Origin: CAXTKD01 sp964244885
GTDB lineage: Bacteria > Pseudomonadota > Alphaproteobacteria > Sphingomonadales > Sphingomonadaceae
Length of the DNA: 64,000 nt
Assembly (NCBI GenBank): GCA_964244885.1
Contig: CAXTKD010000016.1
Coordinates: forward strand, 9,978-73,977
Reading direction: 5' to 3'
In this document: in pieces, positions 44,155-55,117 of the stretch
Numbering within the stretch: the stretch's first letter is position 1
How the letters are laid out: the number at the start of each line of letters is the position of its first letter
Notes under the pieces: generated by a model
Seen by the model: the letters and a program-made list of their open reading frames with translations, nothing else
The model's database searches: none
Told to the model about the DNA's origin: nothing
Program-made: the position numbers and the translations under genes

Positions 44155-45911
44155 TGCGCAAGCCTCAGATAGCCGATGTTCTGAGCGATCTGCTTGAAGA
44201 TGTTGTTGAGATCGCTGGCGTTGCTGGCGAGATAGGATTGCTCGTCGGTGCTGGCGCAGGCCTTGAGCTGCGCCGTCACCGCGGTGCCGAAGGCGATCGT
44301 GCTGATGTTGATGCTCTGGCGCTTGGCCGCCTCGCACAGCATGTCGAAACGCTTGTTGTGGAGCGCCGTGGTGTCGCCGGTCCCGGTCTTGGTGCGGAGC
44401 TCGTGGTCCTCGACTCCGAACGCCGAATAGGTCGGCTCGTTGGGGTCCATGTCGCCGTCGGTCATGAAGATGACGTAGCGCTTCACCTCGCGGTTGGCGT
44501 AGCGGTCGACGTTGGCGAAGGGCGCGCCCGGGCTGATCATCGTCAGGCCCCAGAACATCCCGACGTCGTGCAGAGTCGAGCCGACCGGCTTCAGCGCGTT
44601 GACGTAGTTCGTCAGTTGCGCCTTGGTCTGCAGCGTCTCGTTGCTCAGCAGCTTGACCTCGGCCGGGCAATAATTGTTGGGGCCGAGTTCGGCGCCCGTC
44701 GAAGAGGTCGTGGGATTGGGCGCGGCGCTCTCGTAGGACCAGGACGCGCCCCCGGCGGCCCTGACCTTGAAGAACATCGATTTCCACGGCTCGGTCGTCA
44801 GGTAGTTCGAAACCTGGCCCGCCGCGGGCGGGCCGTAGCCGTTGGCGTCCCACTGCGGCAGCGCGAAATAGGGCCGCCACGCCGGCGCGACCTGGCCGTT
44901 GACGGTGGTGCCCGGCGCGGCGTCGATGATGTCCCACGCGCCCGCCGGGATGATCGCCTTGTTCGAGCTCGAGGTGATCGTGGTCACCGTGTCGCGCATC
45001 TCGACGCAGCCCTTCCAGGCATAAGCGTTCGAATAGGCGCTGCCGCCGGTCCCGCCGTTGGTGACGAAGGTCGTGAGGTTGAGCGACTGCGTCGGCCAGT
45101 TGTAGTTCGGCGAGACGCCGCCCGTGGTGACAGCGTTCTTCCACTTGTTGCCGCTGTCCTTGTACGCCTGGGTCGGCGACGCGGCGGCGTTCGTCAGCTG
45201 GGTGACGTAGGGGAGCGCTGTGGTCGCGACGTAGCCGGCGTTCTCGGCGCGCAGGTAGCGGCCGATGTTGACGGTCTGCGAATAGGGGATGATGCCGACG
45301 CGGACGCGCAGGCCGGAGACCGCGAGCTGCTGGCGGGTGGAGTCGAGCGCGTCGAGGAAATTGAGCGTCGCGGTCTTGAGCGCGTCGATCTTCTTCGGCG
45401 AGCCGTTGCCGCCGTTCACATCGTAGGCCATCGAACCCGTCACATCGAGCACAAGCACGACATCGATGTTGGTGCCCGACCGCCTGGCGCTCGCCTCCGC
45501 CTCGATCGGGATCGCGTCGACCCCGAAGGCGCTCATGAACGCCGTCGGGACGCTGGTCGACGCCTGGACAACCAGCGCGCCCTCGGCCGTTGTCGTCAGC
45601 GTCGTCTGGACGGGGTCAGACTGATAGAGATGCTCCGGGTAGTTAAAAGCCATGAACTTGTTCACGGCGGGCTCGGCCGTCGAGGTGTTGGTGCCGTCCA
45701 TCGCCTTGCGGCCGGCGAGCGCGGCGGCATCGACCGCCTGCTGGAGCCGTGCCTGCGCCATGTAGGCGCGCGTCAGATCGACGCCGCCGCCGATCGCGGC
45801 GGTCATCGGCACGAGGCCTGCCGCCATGATCAACAGCACGTTGCCGCGCGCATCTGTGCTCAGCCGCCGCGCGAAGCCGCGCAGTTTCCGCGTGCCGAAG
45901 CGGATCGCCAT
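44151..45911 (-). CDS. TadG-like protein with von Willebrand factor A domain
   Basis: 586 residues. GGAGGAA 6 bases upstream sets the ATG at 45911. The N-terminal RGNVLLIMAAGLVPMTAAIGGGVDLTRAYMAQARLQQAVDAAALAG is the TadG/Flp helix that follows a charged region. From about residue 145 to the end is a vWA domain with MIDAS-like DVTGSM and MTDGDMDPN, with a large Gly/Asn/Thr-rich insertion (residues of about 230-400) carrying several Cys. It probably acts as a surface or periplasmic adhesion component, with the two TadE genes downstream. Confidence 0.85.
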   Translation of the reverse strand: MAIRFGTRKLRGFARRLSTDARGNVLLIMAAGLVPMTAAIGGGVDLTRAYMAQARLQQAVDAAALAGRKAMDGTNTSTAEPAVNKFMAFNYPEHLYQSDPVQTTLTTTAEGALVVQASTSVPTAFMSAFGVDAIPIEAEASARRSGTNIDVVLVLDVTGSMAYDVNGGNGSPKKIDALKTATLNFLDALDSTRQQLAVSGLRVRVGIIPYSQTVNIGRYLRAENAGYVATTALPYVTQLTNAAASPTQAYKDSGNKWKNAVTTGGVSPNYNWPTQSLNLTTFVTNGGTGGSAYSNAYAWKGCVEMRDTVTTITSSSNKAIIPAGAWDIIDAAPGTTVNGQVAPAWRPYFALPQWDANGYGPPAAGQVSNYLTTEPWKSMFFKVRAAGGASWSYESAAPNPTTSSTGAELGPNNYCPAEVKLLSNETLQTKAQLTNYVNALKPVGSTLHDVGMFWGLTMISPGAPFANVDRYANREVKRYVIFMTDGDMDPNEPTYSAFGVEDHELRTKTGTGDTTALHNKRFDMLCEAAKRQSINISTIAFGTAVTAQLKACASTDEQSYLASNASDLNNIFKQIAQNIGYLRLAQ

Positions 45912-46018
45912 TGCCGTTCCTCCACGCCCCACGCGGTCGACAATGGCGAGTCGGTGCTAAGCATCGGTTCAGCGAATGGGTTAACGCCGGCGCTAACCAA
46001 GACTATGCCGGAGGGGTG

Positions 46019-46675
46019 GTGCCCGACCCCTTCGCCGAGCGGCTGCGCGCCGCCGATCTCGACCGCTATCTGGCGACGCTGTACGCGCCGGCGGAGGCGC
46101 GGCCGGCTCTGTTCGCGCTCCACGCGCTCGACCTTGAGCTGCTCGACGTGGTGCTGACGACGAGCCAGCCGATGATCGGGCTGGTCCGGCTCGCCTGGTG
46201 GCGCGAAGCGCTTGAGCGGCTCGATTCAGCGCCGCCGCCGGCGCAGCCGCTGCTGCGGGCGCTGGCGGAGCGGGTCCTTCCGAAGGGCGTGAGCGGGGCG
46301 ATGCTTTCGGAGATCGAGGCGGGGTTCGCGGCGCTGCTGGAGGAGCCGCTGGACGTGGAGGCTTACAAGGCGCGCGGCGGGGCGCTGTTCGCGGCTGCGG
46401 CGGTTTTGATCGGCGGGGATGCGCGGGCGGCGAAAGGCGCGGGAGAGACTTGGGCTACGGCGGAGCTGCTGCGGATCCGGCCGGATGTCGGACTTGCCCC
46501 TCTCCCCGCTCGCTCACGCGAGTCGCCCTCCCCCCGGCAGGGGGAGGGAAGCAGTCCGCCTTTGCGCGGGCTCGCGGCGTTGGCGCGGCGCGACCTCGCG
46601 CGCGGGGCCGCAGGCCGGCGGGGCTCACCGGGTCGACAGCTTCAGCTGCTTTGGAGCATATTTTCGGGACGATAG
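46019..46675 (+). CDS. Squalene/phytoene synthase family protein with an in-frame repeat insertion
   Basis: 218 residues from GTG 46019 (or 46016). DRYLATLYAPAEARPALFALHALDLEL and GLVRLAWWREALERL match the short squalene/phytoene synthase-like proteins of Sphingomonads, which lack the second aspartate-rich motif. It is probably an NDUFAF6-type or related assembly protein rather than a true synthase. From about residue 160 the coding sequence runs through a half copy of repeat family A, giving PLPARSRESPSPRQGEG, before the family-like PLRGLAALARRDLARG...LQLLWSIFSGR end. The reading frame stays open across it. Confidence 0.7.
   Translation: MPDPFAERLRAADLDRYLATLYAPAEARPALFALHALDLELLDVVLTTSQPMIGLVRLAWWREALERLDSAPPPAQPLLRALAERVLPKGVSGAMLSEIEAGFAALLEEPLDVEAYKARGGALFAAAAVLIGGDARAAKGAGETWATAELLRIRPDVGLAPLPARSRESPSPRQGEGSSPPLRGLAALARRDLARGAAGRRGSPGRQLQLLWSIFSGR
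46496..46556. repeat. Half copy of repeat family A inside a coding sequence
   Basis: CCCCTCTCCCCGCTCGCTCACGCGAGTCGCCCTCCCCCCGGC and the following GGGGGAGGG correspond to the right half of the 53502-53640 element (CGCTCGCTGCCGCGAGTCGCCCTCTCCC). It lies in frame within the squalene/phytoene synthase-like gene. Confidence 0.75.
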
Positions 46676-46689
46676 CGGGGGAGAGGCGA

Positions 46690-47145
46690 ATGATGCGTTG
46701 GTTGGCCGCGGGTGCGGCGGGGGTGCTGCTGGTGGTGGCGGCGATCAGTTTCCTGTCGGTCAATCGAGGACAGGCGCTGCCCGCGCCGCCCGCCGAGGCG
46801 ACATCGGCGGATGCCACGCCGCCGCCGGTCGCGATGCCGGCGGCGATCCAGACCCCCGAACAGCGCGAGGCGAAGCGGCTGTCGCGCTACGACCGTGACA
46901 AGGATGGCGCGGTCAGCCGTGAGGAGTATCTGCGCTCCCGCCAGCGCGCCTACGCGAAGCTCGACCTCGACGGCGATGGCAAGCTCAGCTTCGCCGAATA
47001 CGCCGCGAAGACCGTCGCCAAGTTCGATGGCGCGGACAAGGACAAGAGCGGCGCGCTGTCAGGCGCCGAGTTCGCGACGACGGCGGTGGTGAGGAAAGCG
47101 GCCCGCAAGGAGGCTTGCCCGCCGACCGCCGAGGCGGACAGCTAG
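46690..47145 (+). CDS. EF-hand protein, membrane-anchored or exported
   Basis: 151 residues. The N-terminal MMRWLAAGAAGVLLVVAAISFLSV is a signal anchor or uncleaved signal. A Pro/Ala-rich linker leads to three EF-hand loops: DRDKDGAVSREEY (about residue 73), DLDGDGKLSFAEY (about 97) and DKDKSGALSGAEF (about 120). All have the Asp/Glu spacing for Ca2+ binding. GAGAGG precedes the ATG. It may work as a periplasmic calcium sensor or buffer. Confidence 0.85.
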   Translation: MMRWLAAGAAGVLLVVAAISFLSVNRGQALPAPPAEATSADATPPPVAMPAAIQTPEQREAKRLSRYDRDKDGAVSREEYLRSRQRAYAKLDLDGDGKLSFAEYAAKTVAKFDGADKDKSGALSGAEFATTAVVRKAARKEACPPTAEADS

Positions 47146-47149
47146 CGCC

Positions 47150-48169
47150 TCAGGCGTGGACGATGGCGACCGTGGTGCCGGGATCGGTGTCGGTGATTTC
47201 GACGGAGGCGTGAAGCTGCTTTGCGAGCGCCTCGACGATTCCCGTTCCAAGGCCGGGCGCCGGCGCCTCGGTCCCCTCCGGCATTCCCACTCCGTCGTCC
47301 GCCACCGAGAGCGTCCAGGCATCGCCGTGTGACTGGTAATCGACGAGGATCTTGCCAACGCGGTGCCCGGGAAAGGCGTGTTTCAGAGCATTGATGACAA
47401 GCTCGGTGACGATCAGGCCGAGGCTGACCGAGACGTCGGCGGTGGTCACGCTCTTGTCGGCGCTCACTTCGAGCGAGAGCTGGTTGTGGTCGCGAATCAT
47501 CGACGCGCCGATGCTGTGGCACAATTCGGTGAAATAAGGTCCGAGCTCGACATCGCCGATCCGCGAGGCGGCAAGCTGCTTCTGGACGGCGGCGACCGAC
47601 ATTACGCGGTGATGCGCATCGTGAATATGGGTGCGCGCCTCTTCCGACTGAACCTGGCGGGCGCTCTGCATCAGCACGCTGGCGATGATCTGCAGGCTGT
47701 TGGCGACGCGGTGCTGGAGCTCTTGGAGCAGGATCGCCTTCTAGCGCAGCAGGTCGTCCTTGAGCTTCTCCGCGACCCGCGCGTCGGTGACGTCCGAAAC
47801 CGCCAGCAGAAGCCGCACGTCGTCGTCTTGGCCATAGTCCAGCTTTTTCGCATTCAGAACAAGCCGCCGGGGCGCTAGGTCCGCGCGGTGCAAATCCATT
47901 TCATAGGCTTCGATCTGGGCATGACCGGCGAGTGTGGCCTGCAAAAGCGACGCCAGCTGAGGAACGTTCCATTCGCCGGAACCGAGCTCGGAAAGTTTCA
48001 ATCTCGGCACCGCTTCAGCGTCGACGTGAAAGGCCTGGCAGAACGAGGTGCTTGCCGCCACGACCTTGAGATCGGAGTCGAGAAGCAGCAGCGGCGCGTT
48101 CGACGAGGCGATCACCGCCAACGCCAGACTGGTCGCCGCCTCGGGGTGAAGGGGGACGGCGAGAGACAT
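47150..48169 (-). pseudogene. PAS/HisKA_2-HATPase sensor histidine kinase interrupted by an amber codon
   Basis: From ATG 48169 (AGGA upstream) a 142-codon frame gives a PAS-like domain (LLLLDSDLKVVAASTSFCQAF; LLLAVSDVTDARV) and ends at TAG 47741-47743 after KDDLLR. The same frame continues directly with KAILLQELQHRVANSLQII, the HisKA_2 dimerisation helix with the phospho-accepting His, and HATPase motifs (SLGLIVTELVINALKHAF, VADDGVGMPEG, GLGTGIV) to the stop at 47150. A GAG to TAG change fits the family consensus at this place (R-E-K-A). Translation may restart at ATG 47677, but the product would lack the His. It is a recent inactivation or a sequencing error. Confidence 0.85.
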
Positions 48170-48310
48170 AAGGATTCCTGCGGACCGGAGGCTTGCGATG
48201 CGAAAGCCATGTCCCGGCATCGATGCCGCCGAGGCAGCGCGGGCCAAGCTTAGCACAAATCAAGAGCGGACGAGCATTGATTCGCGGGTGCGACTGGAGC
48301 CCCCAGTCCG

Positions 48311-49630
48311 TTAGATCGTGGGCTGGGCCCATCCGGAGATGGCCTCCAGCGCGCGGGCGCTAAGTGCCTGCCGCCGCTCGTTCTTGCGGACCTTGGCGTC
48401 CAAGGGCGGGAAGAGGCCGAAGTTGACGTTCATCGGCTGGAAGGTCTCGGCCTCGGCGCCGCCGGTGATGTGCGAGAGGAGGGCGCCCATCGCGGTGGTG
48501 GCGGGGGGCGGGACGGGCTGGTTGCCCAGCGCCTCGGCGGCGGCGAAGCGGCCCGCCATCAGGCCGACGGCGGCGCTTTCGACATACCCCTCGCAGCCGG
48601 TGATCTGGCCGGCGAAGCGGATGCGGGTGTCGGCCTTGAGGCGGAGCGTCGCGTCGAGCAGCACCGGGCTCTTCAGGAAGGTGTTGCGGTGGAGGCCGCC
48701 GAGCCTTGCGAACTCGGCATTCTGCAGGCCCGGGATCATCCGGAAGACCCGCGTCTGCTCGCCGTGCTTCAGCTTGGTCTGGAAGCCGACGATGTTGAAC
48801 AGCGTCGCCAGCGCATTGTCCTGCCGGAGCTGGACGACGGCCCAGGCGCGCTTGCCCGTGTTGGGATCGGTGAGGCCGATCGGCTTCATCGGGCCGAAGC
48901 GGAGCGTATCGCGACCGCGCGAGGCCATCACCTCGATCGGCATGCAGCCTTCAAAATAGGGGGTGTTGGCCTCCCACTCCTTGAACTCGGTCTTTTCGCC
49001 CGCCAGCAGCGCGTCGATGAACGCTTCGTACTGGTCGCGGTCCATCGGGCAGTTGACGTAGTCCTTGCCGTCGCCCTTGTCCCAGCGCGACTGGAACCAG
49101 GCGGTTTCGAAGTCGATGCTGTCGCGGTGGACGATCGGGGCGATGGCGTCGAAGAAGGCGAGGGCTTCCTCGCCGGTTTTGGCGCGGATCGCCTCGGCCA
49201 GCGGTGCTGCGGTCAGCGGGCCGGTGGCGATGATGGTGCTCGGCCAGTCGGGGAGGCCGGAGACGATCTCGCGGCGGATCTCGACGAGCGGCTCGGCCTC
49301 CAGCGCGGCGGTGACGCGGGCGGAGAAGCCGTCGCGATCGACCGCCAGCGCCGAGCCGGCGGGGACGCGGGCGGCGTCGCCGCAGGCGAGGATCAGCGAG
49401 TTGGAGCGGCGCATCTCCTCGTGCAGCAGGCCGACCGCGTTGTTCATCGCGTCGTCGGAGCGGAAGCTGTTCGAGCAGACGAGCTCGGCGAGGCCGTCGC
49501 TGTGGTGCGCCTCGGTGCCCTGAACGGGGCGCATCTCGTGCAGGACGACGGCCACGCCGGCGCGCGCGAGCTGCCAGGCGGCCTCCGAGCCGGCGAGGCC
49601 GCCGCCGATGATGTGGACGGGTTCGGTCAT
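48311..49630 (-). CDS. trmFO: Methylenetetrahydrofolate--tRNA-(uracil-5-)-methyltransferase
   Basis: 439 residues. It makes 5-methyluridine at position 54 of tRNA using methylene-THF and FADH2. The FAD-binding GGGLAGSEAAWQLAR is at residues 9-23, and HEMRP follows. ELVCSNSFRSD holds Cys 52, and YFEGCMPIEVMASRG holds the second family Cys. RFGPMKPIGL and CEGYVESAAVGLMAGRFAA are family segments. The ATG at 49630 was chosen, as MTEPVHIIGGG is canonical; the frame is open to 49666. Confidence 0.96.
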   Translation of the reverse strand: MTEPVHIIGGGLAGSEAAWQLARAGVAVVLHEMRPVQGTEAHHSDGLAELVCSNSFRSDDAMNNAVGLLHEEMRRSNSLILACGDAARVPAGSALAVDRDGFSARVTAALEAEPLVEIRREIVSGLPDWPSTIIATGPLTAAPLAEAIRAKTGEEALAFFDAIAPIVHRDSIDFETAWFQSRWDKGDGKDYVNCPMDRDQYEAFIDALLAGEKTEFKEWEANTPYFEGCMPIEVMASRGRDTLRFGPMKPIGLTDPNTGKRAWAVVQLRQDNALATLFNIVGFQTKLKHGEQTRVFRMIPGLQNAEFARLGGLHRNTFLKSPVLLDATLRLKADTRIRFAGQITGCEGYVESAAVGLMAGRFAAAEALGNQPVPPPATTAMGALLSHITGGAEAETFQPMNVNFGLFPPLDAKVRKNERRQALSARALEAISGWAQPTI

Positions 49631-49673
49631 GCGGGGGGCTATGCCGTCTCCGGGCTTTCGGGTCACTCCGATT

Positions 49674-49752
49674 CCGTTCGTCCTGAGCTTGTCGAAGGAC
49701 GTGGCGGGCAGGGCGGTGCGATCTCATCCTTCGACAAGCTCAGGACGAACGG
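49674..49752. repeat. REP-like repeat with 26-bp perfect arms
   Basis: CCGTTCGTCCTGAGCTTGTC... (49674-49699) and its exact inverse complement (49727-49752) enclose about 27 bases. The same core occurs at 213-325. The right arm overlaps the last codons of the glycosyltransferase on the minus strand. Confidence 0.9.
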
Positions 49753-50660
49753 AGTCTTGAGAGGGCTTTGAGCGCGCGCACCGGCGGCAGGTTCGTGACG
49801 AGCTGCCAGAGGTTCGCGCCCGGCGCATCCCCTGCCGCGATAGCGCGGGCGGTGGCGGCGAGGGCGGCGGCCCAGTCGCCCGCGGCGATCAGGCCGGTGG
49901 CGGCCTCGGCATGGCGGCGGCCGATAAGGGCGCGGCGCTCGGCGGGGGTCAGGCGATTTGCGAATTTGGAGATGGCGGCGAGGTTGAGGGCGAGGGCGGC
50001 CTCGACCTTGGCCGTATCGAAGCGGTCGGTCAGGCTGCCGGGGTGGTCGTGGTAGAGGACGTAGGGCGTCGGCACATAGGAGACGGGGCCGGTGGCGGCG
50101 AGCGCCAGGAACAGCGCCTGGTCCTCGCCGGCGCGCAGGCCGCTGTCGAGCGCGCGGGTCGCGAGCACGGCGTCGCGGCGGCAGAGCGCGGAGGACTTGA
50201 GGATCGCGGCTTCGCGGAGGAGCGTCTTCCAGAAGTCGGCCGGGCCGTGGGGGAAGGGCGTGTCGCCGTAGGTCCACAGCACCTCGCCGGCGCGGCCGAT
50301 GCGGGTGAAGGCGGTGGCGACGATTGCGGCGTCCGGCATGGCGGCGAGGGCGGCGGCTTGCGCTGCGAGTTTGCCGGGGAGCCACTCGTCGTCGGCGTCG
50401 AGGAAGGCGACGAGGGGGTGGCTGGCGGCCTCGACTCCGGCCTTCAGGGCGAGGGCGGGGCCGACGTTCTCGGCAAGGCGGACGACCGAGACGCCGAAGG
50501 GCTCGGCAGCGGCCAGCGTCTTGTCGGCGCTGGCGTCATCGACGACGATGATTTCCGTCAGTCCCTCATAGGTTTGGGACGCCACCGAGGCCAGCGCCCG
50601 ACCGATCGTTCCGGAGGCGTTATAGGCAGGGATAATTATGCTGATCGGAGGGGCTGTCAT
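49740..50660 (-). CDS. Glycosyltransferase family 2 protein
   Basis: 306 residues. GT-A fold: ISIIIPAYNASGTIGRALASVASQTYE at the N-terminus, IIVVDDASADKT, then FLDADDEWLPGKL with the metal-binding DAD (about residue 83), and GEDQALFLALAATGP. It transfers a sugar from a nucleotide donor; the acceptor is unknown. The ATG at 50660 was chosen over GTG 50696, which lies next to the gyrA start. The last codons (RLRSS) and the stop come from the REP repeat, so the original C-terminus was probably replaced by the repeat. Confidence 0.88.
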   Translation of the reverse strand: MTAPPISIIIPAYNASGTIGRALASVASQTYEGLTEIIVVDDASADKTLAAAEPFGVSVVRLAENVGPALALKAGVEAASHPLVAFLDADDEWLPGKLAAQAAALAAMPDAAIVATAFTRIGRAGEVLWTYGDTPFPHGPADFWKTLLREAAILKSSALCRRDAVLATRALDSGLRAGEDQALFLALAATGPVSYVPTPYVLYHDHPGSLTDRFDTAKVEAALALNLAAISKFANRLTPAERRALIGRRHAEAATGLIAAGDWAAALAATARAIAAGDAPGANLWQLVTNLPPVRALKALSRLRSS

Positions 50661-50710
50661 GGCCTCGTAATGCTGGCGTTTCCTGGCCTCAGTCACTACA
50701 TGACAAAGCC

Positions 50711-53500
<2,790 letters not shown>

Positions 53501-53501
53501 C

Positions 53502-53640
53502 TTAACTCCCTCTCCCGCTTGCGGGAGAGGGTTGGGGTGAGGGGCGAAGCGCGCCAGTGCGAGCAGCGCCGGAGTCAGAGCTTTCCCTCACCCCGCTCGC
53601 TGCCGCGAGTCGCCCTCTCCCGCGGGCGGGCGAGGGATTT
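53502..53640. repeat. Intergenic palindromic repeat, family A, copy 2
   Basis: The inverse complement of 5234-5374, with few mismatches: TTAACTCCCTCTCCCGCTTGCGGGAG at the left end, CCCCTCACC-type core and CCCTCTCCCGCGGGCGGGCGAGGG at the right. It directly follows the gyrA stop and may act as its 3' hairpin. Confidence 0.85.
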
Positions 53641-53699
53641 AGACCGGAACCTCCTCCCCACCGGCGCGCTCTTCCCGCTCATCCTTTGAGGAGAGCGAG

Positions 53700-54212
53700 A
53701 TGTCGTTGATCGATATGATTCAGGGTGCGGCGGGAAGCGACGCGCTCCAGCAGATCGGGGCGCGGGTCGGGCTGTCGCCGGACCAGCTGCAATCGGCGAT
53801 CAACAGCCTGGCGCCGGCGCTCGGGCCGAAGATCGCCGAGCATGCGGCGACGGGCGGGCTCGATGGGGCGATCGGCAGCGCGCAGGACAAGCCGGTCGGA
53901 AGCGACGCGGCGACGGCGCACGGCAACGACATCCTCGGCACGATCTTTGGATCGAAGGACGTCAGCCGCTCGGTCGCCGCCGACGCCAGCGCGCAGACCG
54001 GCATCGGAGTCGACAAGCTGAAGGCGCTGCTGCCGCAGCTCGCGTCGGTCGCGATGATGGCGATCGCGGCGAAGCAGGCGAGCGGCGGCGGGCTTGGCGG
54101 TCTGCTGGGTTCGCTTGGCGGCCTGAGCGGCGGTCTTGGCGGTGGTGTCGGCGGCAGCAGCGGGAGCGGTGGGCTGGCCGGGATGCTCAACGGGCTGACC
54201 GGGCGGTCCTAG
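53700..54212 (+). CDS. DUF937 domain-containing protein
   Basis: 170 residues. N-terminal MSLIDMIQGAAGSDALQQIGARVGLSPDQLQSAINSLAPAL and the later GNDILGTIFGSKDVSRSVA match the DUF937 (YidB-like) helical domain. The C-terminus is a Gly-rich run (GGLGGLLGSLGGLSGG). GAGGAGAG precedes the ATG. Function is unknown. Its 3' end overlaps the convergent lipid kinase gene by four bases. Confidence 0.85.
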   Translation: MSLIDMIQGAAGSDALQQIGARVGLSPDQLQSAINSLAPALGPKIAEHAATGGLDGAIGSAQDKPVGSDAATAHGNDILGTIFGSKDVSRSVAADASAQTGIGVDKLKALLPQLASVAMMAIAAKQASGGGLGGLLGSLGGLSGGLGGGVGGSSGSGGLAGMLNGLTGRS

Positions 54213-55117
54213 TCCAGATCGTCGCGCCCCACCGGCACCATCACCCGCAGCGCCTGCCGCAGTACCTTCGCCTCGACCGGCGTATGCGCCAGCACTTCGC
54301 CGTCGACCGAAACCGGCCAGCTTGGACTCGTCTCGATCCGGATGTCGCAGCCGCGCAGCGTCTCGATATGCCGCGCCCGCTGGCCGAAGCCGCCGCTCAG
54401 CCAGGCGCGCGCCAGTCCCCAGCGCGAATGGCCGGTGACGACCTGTAGAAGCAGGTCGAGGCTCTCGACGCTCGCCTCCTCCGCCACCTCGATGCCGCCG
54501 AGGTAGCTGCCGTTGTGGACGCGAATCTCGGAGGCCTCGAAGCTGTGCGCCTCGCCGTCGACGGTGATCGTCGCGCGAAACCCCTTGAAGCGCGCCAGGC
54601 ACCACAAGGCGAACAGGAAATAGCCCAGCCGTCCGAGCGCCGCCTTCAGCCCGTGCGGGATATCCTCGCCGATCCGCGCCGGCAGGCCGATCGCCGCGGC
54701 GTTGGCGAAGCAGCGACCGTCGATGCTGCCGATGTCGACATCCACCGCCTTGCCGTCGAGCGCCACGCCGAGCGCGCCCCCAAGGTCGGGGGGCACGTCG
54801 AGCGTCCGCGCGAAGCTGTTGGCGGTGCCGAACGGCAGCACCCCGAGCGCCGCGCCGCTGCCGCGCAACGCTCCCGCCGCGCAGGAGATCGAGCCGTCGC
54901 CGCCGCCGACGATCACCAGCTCGGCCTTCGCCGCGACCGCCTGGGCGATCCGCCCGGGCAGCGTTGACGGATCGTGCAACGCCTCCGCCGAGATCAGCTC
55001 GATGTCGCGCTCCAGCAGCCGCCGCTTCGCCTCCGCGAACAGCTTTTGCCCCGTCCTCGACCGGCCGTTGACGAGCAGCGCGACACGCCGGCGCCGGCTC
55101 AAAACCACTTCGCCCAT
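54209..55117 (-). CDS. Diacylglycerol/lipid kinase family protein
   Basis: 302 residues. DAGK catalytic domain: VALLVNGRSRTG, the nucleotide loop VIVGGGDGSISCAAGAL (about residue 70), GVLPFGTANSFART and the C-terminal VSVDGEVLAHTPVEAKVL. It phosphorylates a lipid or sphingosine-like substrate; Sphingomonads have sphingolipids, so a sphingosine-type lipid is possible but only inferred. The ATG at 55117 lies within the 3' end of the corA gene (19-base overlap), so it is the third gene of the operon. Confidence 0.88.
   Translation of the reverse strand: MGEVVLSRRRRVALLVNGRSRTGQKLFAEAKRRLLERDIELISAEALHDPSTLPGRIAQAVAAKAELVIVGGGDGSISCAAGALRGSGAALGVLPFGTANSFARTLDVPPDLGGALGVALDGKAVDVDIGSIDGRCFANAAAIGLPARIGEDIPHGLKAALGRLGYFLFALWCLARFKGFRATITVDGEAHSFEASEIRVHNGSYLGGIEVAEEASVESLDLLLQVVTGHSRWGLARAWLSGGFGQRARHIETLRGCDIRIETSPSWPVSVDGEVLAHTPVEAKVLRQALRVMVPVGRDDLD

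Noticed and set aside
44154..46157. A 667-codon plus-strand frame opposite the TadG-like gene
   Set aside because: The minus strand encodes a vWA protein with SD and motifs; the plus frame is low-complexity.
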